The notes beneath the pieces were generated by a model, which was given only the letters and a program-made list of their open reading frames with translations, had not been told where the DNA came from and made no database searches. A DNA stretch of 64,000 nucleotides from Pseudomonas taiwanensis (GTDB lineage Bacteria > Pseudomonadota > Gammaproteobacteria > Pseudomonadales > Pseudomonadaceae), in NCBI RefSeq assembly GCF_013393345.1, contig NZ_QJRF01000042.1, positions 1 to 64,000 on the forward strand, read 5' to 3'. Numbering within the stretch: position 1 is the first letter of the stretch; every line of letters begins with the position of its first letter. The translations under genes and the position numbers were made by a program. This document shows positions 19,830 through 29,324 of the stretch, in pieces.

Positions 19830-21365
19830 ATGACAGCCACGCCCAAACCCCTGGTCCTGATCATCCTGGACGGTTTCGGTCACAGTGACAGCCCCGAATA
19901 CAACGCCATCCATGCCGCCAGCACCCCGGTCTATGACCGCCTGCGCGCCACTCAGCCCCACGGCCTGATTTCAGGCAGCGGCATGGACGTCGGCCTGCCC
20001 GACGGCCAGATGGGCAACTCCGAAGTCGGCCACATGAACCTCGGTGCAGGTCGCGTGGTGTACCAGGACTTCACCCGCGTGACCAAGTCGATCCGCGACG
20101 GCGACTTCTTCACTAACGCGGAAATCACCACCGCTGTGGACAAGGCCGTGGCTGCCGGCAAGGCCGTTCACTTCATGGGCCTGCTGTCCGATGGCGGCGT
20201 CCATAGCCACCAGGATCACCTGGTCGCCATGGCCGAGCTGGCCGCCCAGCGCGGTGCCGAGAAGATCTACCTGCACGCCTTCCTCGACGGTCGCGACACG
20301 CCGCCCAAGAGCGCCGAGCCGTCCATCAAGCTACTGGACGAAGCCTTCGCCCGCCTCGGCAAGGGCCGCATCGCCAGCCTGATCGGCCGCTACTTCGCCA
20401 TGGACCGCGACAATCGTTGGGACCGCGTGGAAGCCGCCTACAACCTGATCGCCGAAGGCCAGGCCGAATTCACCGCCGCCACGGCCGTCGAAGGTCTGAC
20501 CGCGGCCTACGAGCGCGGCGAGAGCGACGAGTTCGTCAAGGCCACCCGCATCGGCCACGCCGTGAAGGTGGAAGATGGCGACGCCGTGATCTTCATGAAC
20601 TTCCGCGCCGACCGGGCTCGTGAACTGTCCCGCGCCTTCGTCGAGCCCGGTTTCAAGGAATTCCCCCGCCAGCGCGAGCTGAAACTGGCCGGATACGTGA
20701 TGCTGACCCAGTACGCGGCGAGCATCCCCGCCCCCAGCGCCTACAAGCCGGAATCCCTGGAGAACGTGCTGGGCGAATACCTGGCGAAGAACGGCAAGAC
20801 CCAGCTGCGCATCGCCGAGACCGAGAAGTACGCCCACGTGACCTTCTTCTTCTCCGGCGGCCGTGAAGAGCCCTTCGAAGGCGAAGAGCGCATCCTGATC
20901 CCGTCGCCCAAGGTCGCCACCTATGACCTGCAGCCGGAAATGAGCGCCCCCGAAGTCACCGACAAGATCGTCGACGCCATCGAAAACCAGCGCTACGACG
21001 TGATCGTGGTGAACTACGCCAACGGCGACATGGTCGGCCATACCGGCGTATTCGAAGCCGCGGTCAAGGCCGTGGAATGCCTGGACAGCTGCGTCGGGCG
21101 CATCGTCGAAGCCCTCGACAAGGTGGGCGGCGAAGCGCTGATCACCGCCGACCACGGCAACGTCGAGCAGATGGAAGACGAGATGACCGGCCAGGCGCAT
21201 ACCGCACACACCTGCGAGCCGGTGCCGTTCATCTATGTCGGCAAGCGTCCGGCGACCATCCGCGAAGGCGGTGTACTGGCCGACGTGGCCCCGACCCTGC
21301 TGACCCTGATGGGCCTGCCGGTACCGGCCGAGATGTCCGGCAAGACCATCGTCGAACTGCAATGA
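19830..21365 (+). CDS. gpmI: 2,3-bisphosphoglycerate-independent phosphoglycerate mutase
   Basis: 511 residues. Metal- and substrate-binding motifs typical of the alkaline-phosphatase superfamily are present: LIILDGFG (Asp14), the phospho-serine motif [10 protein letters not shown] (Ser64), [48 protein letters not shown] and ADHGNVEQM. It interconverts 3- and 2-phosphoglycerate in lower glycolysis using Mn2+. It is divergent from the rhodanese-grx-secB cluster and followed by a strong terminator. Confidence 0.97.
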   Translation: MTATPKPLVLIILDGFGHSDSPEYNAIHAASTPVYDRLRATQPHGLISGSGMDVGLPDGQMGNSEVGHMNLGAGRVVYQDFTRVTKSIRDGDFFTNAEITTAVDKAVAAGKAVHFMGLLSDGGVHSHQDHLVAMAELAAQRGAEKIYLHAFLDGRDTPPKSAEPSIKLLDEAFARLGKGRIASLIGRYFAMDRDNRWDRVEAAYNLIAEGQAEFTAATAVEGLTAAYERGESDEFVKATRIGHAVKVEDGDAVIFMNFRADRARELSRAFVEPGFKEFPRQRELKLAGYVMLTQYAASIPAPSAYKPESLENVLGEYLAKNGKTQLRIAETEKYAHVTFFFSGGREEPFEGEERILIPSPKVATYDLQPEMSAPEVTDKIVDAIENQRYDVIVVNYANGDMVGHTGVFEAAVKAVECLDSCVGRIVEALDKVGGEALITADHGNVEQMEDEMTGQAHTAHTCEPVPFIYVGKRPATIREGGVLADVAPTLLTLMGLPVPAEMSGKTIVELQ

Positions 21366-21425
21366 TCGACGCGGGCCGACGCCACGGCGCGGCCCCGACG
21401 CAGGAAATCTGCGCGCCCTGTCAGG

Positions 21426-21461
21426 AAACGCCCCGAACCCCTGGTCCGGGGCGTTTTTTTT
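21426..21461 (+). terminator. Intrinsic terminator of gpmI
   Basis: AAACGCCCCG and CGGGGCGTTTTTTTT form a strong stem with an eight-base T run, 60 bp after the gpmI stop. Confidence 0.92.
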
Positions 21462-21516
21462 GCCCCGCACCACGGGCATACTAGGCCGGTCCTCCCCCCC
21501 TGGTGCCCCACACCCC

Positions 21517-22782
21517 ATGCTTCGCGCCCTCGCCCTCGTTATCTTCGCCAGCCTGATCACTCCGGTCATGGCCGACCAGCGCGCCGAAACCCAGCAGCAG
21601 CTGGACCAGGCCGGCAAGGATGTCGCCGAGCTGAAAAAACTTCTGAAGCAGCTGCAGGACGAAAAGTCCGGCGTCCAGGCCGACCTGAAGAAGACCGAAA
21701 CCGACATGGGCAACCTGGAGCAGCAGGTCAAGGACCTGCAGCAGGAGCTCAAGAACAGCGAAGGTGAGATCCAGCGGCTGGATGAGGAGAAAAAAAAACT
21801 CCAGGACGCGCGCGCTGAACAGCAGCGCCTGATCGGCATCCAGGCTCGCGCTGCCTACCAGAGCGGTCAGCAGGAATACGTCAAGCTGCTGCTCAACCAG
21901 CAACACCCCGAGAAGTTCGCCCGCACCCTCACCTACTACGATTACCTGAGCAAGGCGCGCCTGGAGCAGCTTGCCGCGTTCAACGAAACCCTGCGCCAGC
22001 TGAACAACGTCGAGCAGGAAATCACCGCCCAGCAGAATCAGCTCAACGAGCAGAAAGCGGCCCTCGATGGCCGTCGCGAGCAACTGGCGGCGGCACGCAA
22101 GGAGCGCCAGCAGGCGCTGGCCAAGCTCAACCAGGACGTCAGCGACCGCGACAAGAAGCTCAAGTCGCGCCAGCAGGACCAGGAGCAACTGGGCAAGGTC
22201 CTCAAGACCATCGAAGAGACCCTGGCCCGCCAGGAGCGCGAAGCCCGCGAGGCTGAAGAAGCCCGCAAGCGTGCACTGGCCGAGCAACAGCGCCAGCTAC
22301 GCGAACACCCCGCCGGCAGCCCGGCCAGACCCGTCACCGGCCCGATGGTCTCCAGCACCGGCGGCAATTTCGGCGGCCCCTTCGCCCAGGCGCGCGGCAA
22401 GCTGCCCTGGCCGGTGGACGGCCGACTGGTGGCGCGTTTCGGTTCGGCCCGTGGCGGCGACTCCCGCGCCAAATGGGATGGCGTGCTGATCGGCGCCTCC
22501 GAAGGTAGCTCCGTTCGGGCCGTACACGGCGGTCGCGTGGTTTTCGCTGACTGGTTGCGCGGCGCCGGGCTTCTGGTCATTCTCGACCATGGCAACGGCT
22601 ATCTGAGCCTCTACGGACACAATCAGCGTCTATTGAAAAGTGCCGGCGATATCGTGAAAGCAGGCGAATCCATCGCCACCGTCGGCAATAGCGGCGGGCA
22701 GGACACGCCCGCGCTGTACTTCGCCATTCGCCAGCAGGGCCGACCCACCGACCCGGCACAGTGGTGCCGCGCGCAAGGATAG
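21517..22782 (+). CDS. EnvC-like murein hydrolase activator (degenerate LytM/M23 domain)
   Basis: 421 residues from ATG 21517: signal peptide MLRALALVIFASLITPVMA, a long coiled coil (about residues 20-270, rich in Q/E/K/L), then a LytM domain (about 300-421, PVDGRLVARFG to PAQWC). Catalytic M23 enzymes bind zinc with HxxxD and HxH; here the first site reads RAKWDGVLIG and the last LYFAIR, so the ligands are largely absent. This fits EnvC/NlpD-type factors that activate cell-division amidases rather than cut peptidoglycan. It is followed by ctpA 28 bp on, as I recall from P. aeruginosa. Confidence 0.88.
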   Translation: MLRALALVIFASLITPVMADQRAETQQQLDQAGKDVAELKKLLKQLQDEKSGVQADLKKTETDMGNLEQQVKDLQQELKNSEGEIQRLDEEKKKLQDARAEQQRLIGIQARAAYQSGQQEYVKLLLNQQHPEKFARTLTYYDYLSKARLEQLAAFNETLRQLNNVEQEITAQQNQLNEQKAALDGRREQLAAARKERQQALAKLNQDVSDRDKKLKSRQQDQEQLGKVLKTIEETLARQEREAREAEEARKRALAEQQRQLREHPAGSPARPVTGPMVSSTGGNFGGPFAQARGKLPWPVDGRLVARFGSARGGDSRAKWDGVLIGASEGSSVRAVHGGRVVFADWLRGAGLLVILDHGNGYLSLYGHNQRLLKSAGDIVKAGESIATVGNSGGQDTPALYFAIRQQGRPTDPAQWCRAQG

Positions 22783-22810
22783 GCGCCATCTCATCTAGCA
22801 GGAGTTTCGC

Positions 22811-24124
22811 ATGCCGCATCTGTCCCGCCTCACTTCCCTGGCCATGGCTCTGGCGCTGCTCGGCGGCGCCCCACAGCTGCTGGCCGCCGAGGAGCCGGCA
22901 ACCCTCCCCGCTACTGCGGTGAACGGCAAGGCACCGCTGCCCCTGGATGAGCTGCGGACCTTTGCCGAGGTGCTGGATCGCATCAAATCCGCCTACGTCG
23001 AGCCGGTCGACGACAAGACCCTGCTGGAAAACGCCATCAAGGGCATGCTCAGCAACCTCGATCCGCACTCCGCTTATCTGGAGCCGGAAGACTTCCAGGA
23101 GCTGCAGGAAAGCACCAGCGGCGAGTTCGGCGGCCTCGGCATCGAGGTCGGCACCGAGGACGGCTTCGTCAAAGTGGTTTCCCCCATCGATGACACCCCC
23201 GCATCCAAGGCCGGCATCCAGCCGGGCGACCTGATCGTGAAGATCGACGGCCAGCCGACCAAGGGCATCTCGCTGATGGAAGCGGTGGACAAGATGCGCG
23301 GCAAGGCGGGCAGCAAGATCACCCTGACCCTCGTTCGCGATGGCGGCCGGCCCTTCGATGTCGAACTGGTCCGCGCCGCGATCAAGGTCAAGAGCGTGAA
23401 GAGCCAACTGCTGGAGAAAGGCTACGGCTACCTGCGCATCACCCAGTTCCAGGTCAACACCGGCGAAGAAGTCGGCAAGGCCCTGGCCAAGCTGCGCAAG
23501 GACAACGGCAGCCGCCTTTCCGGCCTGGTCCTCGACCTGCGCAACAACCCCGGCGGCGTATTGCAGTCGGCGGTGGAAGTCTCCGACCACTTCCTGCGGA
23601 AGGGCCTGATCGTTTACACCAAAGGCCGCATCGCCAACTCCGAACTGCGCTTCTCCGCCGATCCGGCCGATGCCAGCGATGGCGTACCGCTGGTGGTGCT
23701 GATCAACGGCGGCAGTGCCTCGGCGGCGGAGATCGTTGCCGGCGCCCTGCAGGACCACAAGCGCGGCGTGCTGATGGGCACCGACAGCTTCGGCAAGGGT
23801 TCGGTGCAGACCGTGCTGCCGCTGAACAACGACCGCGCCCTGAAGCTGACCACCGCGCTCTACTACACCCCGAACGGCCGCTCGATCCAGGCCCAGGGCA
23901 TCGTCCCGGATATCGAGGTGGCGCGCGCCAAGGTCACCCGCGAGCAGGACGGCGAAACCTTCAAGGAAGCCGATCTCGCCGGTCACCTCGGCAACGGCAA
24001 TGGCGGCGCCGACCGTCCGAGTACGAGCAAGAAGTCCGCAGAACCGCGTCCGCAGGACGACGACTTCCAACTGAGCCAGGCCCTCAACCTGTTGAAAGGC
24101 CTGAACGTCACCCGCAAGAACTGA
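22811..24124 (+). CDS. ctpA: Carboxy-terminal processing protease CtpA (S41)
   Basis: 437 residues with a signal peptide (LTSLAMALALLGGAPQLLA) and a good ribosome site AGCAGGAG. An N-terminal helical segment is followed by a PDZ domain (about residues 100-185, GGLGIEVGTEDGFVKVVSPI, GDLIVKIDG) and the S41 core: LVLDLRNNPGG, catalytic Ser in INGGSASAAEIVAG and Lys in DSFGKGSVQ. It is a periplasmic Ser-Lys protease; the P. aeruginosa orthologue degrades peptidoglycan cross-link hydrolases. It is followed 1 bp later by the deacetylase-fold gene, and the three genes from 21517 look like one operon. Confidence 0.95.
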   Translation: MPHLSRLTSLAMALALLGGAPQLLAAEEPATLPATAVNGKAPLPLDELRTFAEVLDRIKSAYVEPVDDKTLLENAIKGMLSNLDPHSAYLEPEDFQELQESTSGEFGGLGIEVGTEDGFVKVVSPIDDTPASKAGIQPGDLIVKIDGQPTKGISLMEAVDKMRGKAGSKITLTLVRDGGRPFDVELVRAAIKVKSVKSQLLEKGYGYLRITQFQVNTGEEVGKALAKLRKDNGSRLSGLVLDLRNNPGGVLQSAVEVSDHFLRKGLIVYTKGRIANSELRFSADPADASDGVPLVVLINGGSASAAEIVAGALQDHKRGVLMGTDSFGKGSVQTVLPLNNDRALKLTTALYYTPNGRSIQAQGIVPDIEVARAKVTREQDGETFKEADLAGHLGNGNGGADRPSTSKKSAEPRPQDDDFQLSQALNLLKGLNVTRKN

Positions 24125-24125
24125 C

Positions 24126-24890
24126 ATGAAATGGGGTACCTGGCTGCTGGCGCTGTGGTTGAGCGCAACGGCAGCCGGTGCCTGTGCCGCCCCTGTCGCG
24201 CGGTTGGCCCTGGTGATCGATGACCTGGGCCAGACACCGGCCCGCGACCATCGCGTCCTTGCCCTCCCCGGCCCGGTGGCGCTGTCCATCCTGCCGGATG
24301 CCCGCCACTCCCGAGAACTGGCCGAAGCCGCCCACGCCGCCGGCAAGACCGTGATGCTGCATCTGCCCATGGACCCGGCTACCGGCCCGTATGCCTGGCA
24401 CCCGGGTCTGTCCACCGCCGAGCTGGAAAAGCGACTGGACGCCGCCCTGCGCCAGGTGCCCTACGCCCGAGGCCTGAACAATCACATGGGCAGCCGCATG
24501 ACCGCCCAGCGTCCGGCCATGAACTTGCTGATGCTTCGGCTGCAGCAGGAACGCCTTTTCTTCATCGACAGCCGCACCAGCGCCGCCACGGTGGCGGCCG
24601 CCGAAGCCCAGAAAGCCGGGCTGGCCAGCCTCTCGCGGGACATCTTCCTCGACGACGACCAGAGTCCGGCCGCAGTCGCCGCGCAGTTCGACGCCGCCCT
24701 CAAGCTCGCACGCAAGCAAGGCTCGGCGCTGATGATCGGCCATCCGCATCCGGCGACCCTTGCGCTGCTCGAACGCGAGCTGCCGCGCCTTAAGGAACGG
24801 GGCTTCGAACTGATCGGAGTGGAAATGCTGATCGCCCTGCGCGGCAATCGCGCCATGGCAGCCCATGGCAAGGCGGGGGTTTACCGGTAG
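24126..24890 (+). CDS. Divergent polysaccharide deacetylase family protein
   Basis: 254 residues with an N-terminal signal peptide (MKWGTWLLALWLSATAAGACA). Family motifs are LALVIDDLGQ, LPGPVALSILPDARHS, KTVMLHLPMDP, LNNHMGSRMT and ALMIGHPHPATLALLERELP. This is the NodB-like fold family found next to ctpA and EnvC-like genes in proteobacteria, periplasmic, with function not firmly established; a role with the division amidase system is inferred from the operon. It starts 1 bp after the ctpA stop. Confidence 0.88.
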   Translation: MKWGTWLLALWLSATAAGACAAPVARLALVIDDLGQTPARDHRVLALPGPVALSILPDARHSRELAEAAHAAGKTVMLHLPMDPATGPYAWHPGLSTAELEKRLDAALRQVPYARGLNNHMGSRMTAQRPAMNLLMLRLQQERLFFIDSRTSAATVAAAEAQKAGLASLSRDIFLDDDQSPAAVAAQFDAALKLARKQGSALMIGHPHPATLALLERELPRLKERGFELIGVEMLIALRGNRAMAAHGKAGVYR

Positions 24891-24908
24891 TTCCCCGATG
24901 ACCTCCTT

Positions 24909-25002
24909 GTGGGGGCGAATTCATTCGCTGTGGGCCGCGAAGCGGCCCCTTAACCTCGAAAGTCAGGCCTGCGGCCTGATTAGCGAATGAATTCGCCTCC
25001 AC
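24909..25002. repeat. REP/BIME element, copy 3
   Basis: A 94-bp unit with arms GTGGGGGCGAATTCATTCGC and GCGAATGAATTCGCCTCCAC; the right arm differs from the perfect inverse at one base. The inner palindromes (GGGCCGCGAAGCGGCCC, CAGGCCTGCGGCCTG) are in the opposite order to copy 2, so the element is inserted in the opposite sense. It lies in the convergent gap between the deacetylase-fold gene and a binding protein. Confidence 0.9.
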
Positions 25003-25027
25003 AAAGAAAGGCGAACCTGCAGCGTTG

Positions 25028-25789
25028 TCACAGGTAGTTCTGGGTGATCTCGTCGACGTACCCATCGCTGCGCATCTGGTCGAGGGCTTTTTGCAGGCGC
25101 TCGATGACCTCGTCCGGAGTGTCCTTGTTGAAGGCCAGGTAGAGCTCGGCACTGTTGAAGCGCAGCACGGTCTGCAGGCCCGTCACGCCCTCCTGCTTGG
25201 CCAGGTAGCGGCCCACCGGATCGGTGGTGGCCCAGAGGTCGATCTGGCCCTTGATCAGCTTTTTCACGTTCTCCTGGTCACGCAGGGCGTTCTGCGGTGC
25301 CATGCCCTGGGTTTCCAGGTGCTGGCTGACGGCGTCGTTCTTATAGGCGCCGATGCGGTACTGGGAGGCGCTCTTCAGGTCCTTGATGCTGAGGTTGTTG
25401 CCCGGCGCGGCGAGCAGCACCCACTCGGTCTTGGCAATCGGGCCGACCCACTTGAACAGCGGCTGGCGCTCGGCGGTGAAGGTGGTGGAGAACAGGCCGT
25501 AGTTGGGCTTGTCCAGGGTCAGGCGATAGAGGCGGTCCCAGGGGAAGCGCAGGGTCAGGCTGTAGTTGATGCCGGCACGCTTGAACATCTCGCGGACGAT
25601 ATCGGTGCTGATGCCGTCGATGCCGTCGTCACGGGCGAAGTTCTTGTCATCCACCGCCATGTTGAAGGGCGGGAAGTTCTCGGTGAGCAACACCACCTTG
25701 TAATCCGCAGGGACTTCGGCGCGCGCCGTGAAGGCGAGGAACATCAGGCCCAGGGTCAGGGCACGTTGGATCAACTTCTGCATTGTCAT
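25028..25789 (-). CDS. Periplasmic solute-binding protein, family 3 type (paralogue A)
   Basis: 253 residues from ATG 25789 (a second ATG lies two codons on). Signal peptide ALTLGLMFLAFTARA, then YKVVLLTENFPPFNMAVDD, TDIVREMFKRAGINYSLTLRFPWDRLY, and the C-terminal lobe. This is the SBP_bac_3 fold used by amino-acid ABC transporters, but no permease or ATPase lies beside it, so it could equally serve as a sensory or scavenging protein. It is about 60-70 percent identical by eye to the next gene at 25943 on the same strand, so it comes from a tandem duplication. Ligand unknown. Confidence 0.85.
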   Translation of the reverse strand: MTMQKLIQRALTLGLMFLAFTARAEVPADYKVVLLTENFPPFNMAVDDKNFARDDGIDGISTDIVREMFKRAGINYSLTLRFPWDRLYRLTLDKPNYGLFSTTFTAERQPLFKWVGPIAKTEWVLLAAPGNNLSIKDLKSASQYRIGAYKNDAVSQHLETQGMAPQNALRDQENVKKLIKGQIDLWATTDPVGRYLAKQEGVTGLQTVLRFNSAELYLAFNKDTPDEVIERLQKALDQMRSDGYVDEITQNYL

Positions 25790-25885
25790 ACCGCTCGCTT
25801 GATTTGTGGTTGTGGCTAAGCGGCTTCCTTGCGCGGGCTCCCCACCCACGGACGTACGGCTCGACCCGTCCTGCCTTCCTTGGCA

Positions 25886-25910
25886 AGCGACCGGCTTGTG
25901 GCCGGTCGCT
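25886..25910 (-). terminator. Stem-loop between the two binding-protein genes
   Basis: AGCGACCGGC and GCCGGTCGCT are perfect 10-bp arms around a 5-nt loop, 33 bp after the stop of the upstream paralogue. There is no long T run, so it may be a weak terminator or a processing/stability hairpin separating the two genes. Confidence 0.55.
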
Positions 25911-25942
25911 GGAGTCTTTGACTACTTTCGATGCACTACCCG

Positions 25943-26698
25943 TTACAGGTAGCTGTTGAGGATCTCGTCGACGAAGCCCTCGGCGCGCATCTGGTCCAGC
26001 GCGCCCTGCAGTTTCTTCACGACTTCGTCGGGGACCTCTTTGTTCAGCGCCAGGAACAGCTCGGCCTGGTTGAAGCGCAGCACGGTCTTCAGGCCGCCCA
26101 CGCCTTCCTGCTTGGCCAGGTAACGGCCAGCCGGGTCGCCGGTAGCCCAGAGGTCGATCTGGCCTTTCTCCAGCTTCTTCGCGTTTTCCTGGTCGCGCAG
26201 GGCGGTGACGGGCTCGAGTTTCTGCTGGGCAAGGTACTCGGCGATAGCGTCGCCCTTGTAGGCGCCGACCTTGTACTTGCGCGCATCTTCCAGGCTGCCG
26301 AGGGCGATCTGGCTGTCGGCACGGGCCAGCATGATCCAGTCGTCCGGACCGATCGGGCCAACCCATTTGAAGGACTGCTCACGCTCGGGCAGACGCGCGG
26401 TGACGAAGACGCCATAGTCCGGCTTTTCCAGCGCCAGCTTGTAGATACGGTCCCAGGGGAAGCGCAGGGTCAGGCTGTACTTGACCCCGGCGCGCTTGAA
26501 CATCTCACGCACGATGTCGACGGCGATGCCGTCGATGTTGTCTTCCTGGGCGAAGTTCTTCCCATTGATCGACATGTTGTACGGGGGGAAGTTTTCAGTC
26601 AGGAGAACGACGCTGTAGTTCTCATCCACTTCGGCGCGGGCAGCACCGGCAAGCACCATAAGGGTACCGGCCAGCGCCAGCAGCAGGCGTTTCGACAT
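25943..26698 (-). CDS. Periplasmic solute-binding protein, family 3 type (paralogue B)
   Basis: 251 residues: signal peptide MSKRLLLALAGTLMVLAGAARA, then YSVVLLTENFPPYNMSINGK, VDIVREMFKRAGVKYSLTLRFPWDRIY and a C-terminal lobe matching paralogue A throughout (ALRDQENAKKLEKGQIDLWATGDPAGRYL versus its counterpart). The specificity positions probably differ, as the two copies have diverged but kept the same fold residues. There are no adjacent permeases. It sits between hisF and paralogue A, and a stem-loop follows it. Confidence 0.85.
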   Translation of the reverse strand: MSKRLLLALAGTLMVLAGAARAEVDENYSVVLLTENFPPYNMSINGKNFAQEDNIDGIAVDIVREMFKRAGVKYSLTLRFPWDRIYKLALEKPDYGVFVTARLPEREQSFKWVGPIGPDDWIMLARADSQIALGSLEDARKYKVGAYKGDAIAEYLAQQKLEPVTALRDQENAKKLEKGQIDLWATGDPAGRYLAKQEGVGGLKTVLRFNQAELFLALNKEVPDEVVKKLQGALDQMRAEGFVDEILNSYL

Positions 26699-26832
26699 AA
26701 GCGGCTACCTTCCAGGAGAGATGGGAAATGCGCTGAGCTTAACCTCGCGGGAGCGAGGCTCGGGCATCAGCAACCCAGGCTGCGAAGTCCATCACGCGGG
26801 CAGCCTGGGCCAATGCTAGGCAAGAATCGTGC

Positions 26833-27603
26833 TCAGCGCACGAGGATTCCACGGCTGGCCAGATAGGCCTTCGCCTCCGGCACGGTGTACTCACCGAAGT
26901 GGAAGATGCTGGCCGCCAGCACGGCGTCGGCCTTGCCTTCGAGAATGCCGGCGGCCAGGTGCTCAAGATTGCCTACACCGCCGGAGGCGATCACCGGAAT
27001 CCCGACGGTTTCACTGATGGCACGGGTGACGCCGAGGTCATAACCGCTCTTCACGCCGTCCTGGTCCATGCTGGTGAGAAGAATCTCGCCGGCACCCAGG
27101 TCTTCCATCTTTTTCGCCCAGGCCACGGCGTCGAGGCCGGTGGGTTTGCGTCCGCCATGGGTGAAAATTTCCCAGCGCGGTGTTTCCCCGGGGGCGGATA
27201 CCTTCTTCGCGTCGATGGCGACCACGATGCACTGGGAGCCGAAACGGGCGGCGGCCTCGCCAACGAACTCGGGCGTGAACACTGCGGCCGTATTGATCGA
27301 CACCTTGTCGGCGCCGGCATTGAGCAGGTTGCGGATGTCCTGCACGGTGCGCACGCCACCGCCCACGGTCAGCGGGATGAACACCTGGCTGGCCATGCGC
27401 TCGACGGTGTGCAGGGTGGTGTCGCGGCCGTCGACGCTGGCGGTGATGTCGAGGAAGGTGATTTCGTCGGCACCCTGCTCATCGTAGCGACGGGCGATTT
27501 CCACCGGATCGCCGGCGTCGCGGATGTTCTCGAACTTGACGCCCTTGACCACGCGGCCATTGTCCACGTCGAGGCAGGGGATTATGCGTTTTGCGAGAGC
27601 CAT
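26833..27603 (-). CDS. hisF: Imidazole glycerol phosphate synthase cyclase subunit HisF
   Basis: 256 residues, (beta-alpha)8 barrel. Catalytic aspartates lie in [15 protein letters not shown] and [10 protein letters not shown], with phosphate-binding loops GGGVRT and ASGGVGN. It uses ammonia from HisH to make imidazole glycerol phosphate and AICAR. It is the last gene of the minus-strand cluster hisB-hisH-DUF2164-hisA-hisF. Confidence 0.97.
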   Translation of the reverse strand: MALAKRIIPCLDVDNGRVVKGVKFENIRDAGDPVEIARRYDEQGADEITFLDITASVDGRDTTLHTVERMASQVFIPLTVGGGVRTVQDIRNLLNAGADKVSINTAAVFTPEFVGEAAARFGSQCIVVAIDAKKVSAPGETPRWEIFTHGGRKPTGLDAVAWAKKMEDLGAGEILLTSMDQDGVKSGYDLGVTRAISETVGIPVIASGGVGNLEHLAAGILEGKADAVLAASIFHFGEYTVPEAKAYLASRGILVR

Positions 27604-27647
27604 AACAGTGTCCCGTAAGGTGCGCAGCGCGCACCGTTAGCCGTCGA

Positions 27648-28385
27648 TCAACCCTTGTAGCTGTCGCAGAAGGCCTGGGCCTCGGCGACGTCCAGGGTGC
27701 CTTCGTAGATGGCGCGGCCGGTGATGGCGCCGATGATGCCGGGGGCCTTGGCGGCCAGCAGCTTCTCGATGTCACCGAGGTTGTGGATACCGCCGGAAGC
27801 GATCACCGGGATGCGGCTGGCAGCGGCCAGGGCAGCGGTGGCTTCGACGTTGCAGCCCTGCATCATCCCGTCCTTGGCGATGTCGGTGTAGACGATCGCG
27901 GACACGCCGTCGGCCTCGAAGCGGCGAGCCAGGTCGACCGCCTGCACGCTGCTGACTTCGGCCCAGCCGTCGGTAGCGACGAACCCGTCCTTGGCATCCA
28001 GGCCGACGATGACCTTGCCCGGGAAGGCCTTGCAGGCCTCGGTGACGAATTCGGGCTCTTTCACTGCCTTGGTGCCGATGATCACGTAGCTGACGCCGGC
28101 CTTGACGTAGTGCTCGATGGTTTCCAGGGAGCGGATGCCGCCACCGATCTGGATCGGCAGGTTCGGGTAGCGCTTGGCGATGGCGGTGACCACTTCACCG
28201 TTCACCGGCTTGCCCTCGAAGGCACCGTTGAGGTCCACCAGGTGCAGGCGGCGGCAACCACCTTCCACCCATTTGGCGGCCATGCTCACCGGGTCGTCGG
28301 AGAACACGGTGGAGTCTTCCATACGGCCTTGGCGCAGACGCACGCAGGCGCCGTCCTTCAGATCGATAGCGGGGATAATCAGCAT
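27648..28385 (-). CDS. hisA: Phosphoribosylformimino-AICAR ribotide isomerase HisA
   Basis: 245 residues, a TIM barrel homologous to HisF. Catalytic Asp8 in [15 protein letters not shown] and the second Asp in [14 protein letters not shown] are present, with phosphate loops GGGIRS and ASGGIHN. It isomerises ProFAR to PRFAR, the substrate of HisFH. It is placed between a DUF2164 gene and hisF. Confidence 0.97.
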   Translation of the reverse strand: MLIIPAIDLKDGACVRLRQGRMEDSTVFSDDPVSMAAKWVEGGCRRLHLVDLNGAFEGKPVNGEVVTAIAKRYPNLPIQIGGGIRSLETIEHYVKAGVSYVIIGTKAVKEPEFVTEACKAFPGKVIVGLDAKDGFVATDGWAEVSSVQAVDLARRFEADGVSAIVYTDIAKDGMMQGCNVEATAALAAASRIPVIASGGIHNLGDIEKLLAAKAPGIIGAITGRAIYEGTLDVAEAQAFCDSYKG

Positions 28386-28425
28386 CGGTTCAACCTGTAA
28401 GAAGTCAGTGGAATCGGCTTGGCGC

Positions 28426-28683
28426 TCAGTCTTTCTCGAGCGCCCACAAGTCGCTTTCGATGCTCTCGAACCTGTCTTTCAGGTGCGCCTGCACATCGAA
28501 GATCGCCTTGTTGTAGAAATGCGGCGCGAATTCCCGGGCGAAGAAGTCGAGTACTTCCTCGGCCTCGAAGGAACCCAGCTCCAGCTCGAAGCGATCCGCC
28601 ATGAAACGCTTGATCGCCAGCACCGCGTCGTTGGTCTGGGCAGCGTCGAGTTGCAGGCTCGGGGCCTTCTTCGCGCGGCTCAT
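28426..28683 (-). CDS. DUF2164 protein within the his cluster
   Basis: 85 residues from ATG 28683 ([20 protein letters not shown]); a longer open frame upstream is only the shadow of hisH. The core [40 protein letters not shown] is the DUF2164 pattern, a small, predicted all-helical cytoplasmic protein of unknown function. It begins 2 bp after hisH and ends 40 bp before hisA, so it is cotranscribed with histidine genes, as I recall from other pseudomonads. Confidence 0.85.
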   Translation of the reverse strand: MSRAKKAPSLQLDAAQTNDAVLAIKRFMADRFELELGSFEAEEVLDFFAREFAPHFYNKAIFDVQAHLKDRFESIESDLWALEKD

Positions 28684-28685
28684 GC

Positions 28686-29324
28686 TTACCAGCGGCCATC
28701 CCAGGCGGCGAAGTTCTGCAGCAACTGCAGGCCGTGGGTGTGGCTTTTTTCCGGGTGGAACTGCACGGCGAAGCGCGAACCCTCGGCCAGCGCAGCGGCG
28801 AAGTCCTTGCCGTAGTGACCGCGACCGGCGACCTGCTTGGGATTGCCCGCCTCGATGTAGTAGCTGTGTACGAAGTAGAAGCGCGCGCGGTCGGGGATGT
28901 TGTGCCAGAGCGGGTGGGCGACGCTCTGCTCCACCTCGTTCCAGCCCATGTGCGGCACCTTCAGGTGCTCGCCGTCTTCCACCAGGTTCTTGCCGAAGAA
29001 GCGCACCTGACCGGGGAACAGGCCGATGCAATCGACGCCGTCGTTCTCTTCGCTGCGCTCCAGCAGTGCCTGCATGCCGACACAGATGCCCAGGAACGGG
29101 CGGTCCTGGCTGACTTCGCGGACCAGCTCGTCGAAGCCCAGGCGACGGATCTCGGCCATGCAATCGCGGATCGCGCCGACACCGGGGAAGACCACCCGGT
29201 CGGCTTCGCGGATCACATTGGCGTCACTGCTGACCAGGACGCGGCCGGCGCCAACGTGTTCCAGGGCCTTGGCAACCGAGTGCAGGTTGCCCATGCCGTA
29301 GTCGATGACTGCAACCGTCTGCAT
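28686..29324 (-). CDS. hisH: Imidazole glycerol phosphate synthase glutaminase subunit HisH
   Basis: 212 residues, class I glutamine amidotransferase. The nucleophile Cys lies in [14 protein letters not shown], and the His/Glu pair in [21 protein letters not shown]. It hydrolyses glutamine and channels ammonia to HisF. Its ATG overlaps the hisB stop (ATGA). Confidence 0.97.
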   Translation of the reverse strand: MQTVAVIDYGMGNLHSVAKALEHVGAGRVLVSSDANVIREADRVVFPGVGAIRDCMAEIRRLGFDELVREVSQDRPFLGICVGMQALLERSEENDGVDCIGLFPGQVRFFGKNLVEDGEHLKVPHMGWNEVEQSVAHPLWHNIPDRARFYFVHSYYIEAGNPKQVAGRGHYGKDFAAALAEGSRFAVQFHPEKSHTHGLQLLQNFAAWDGRW

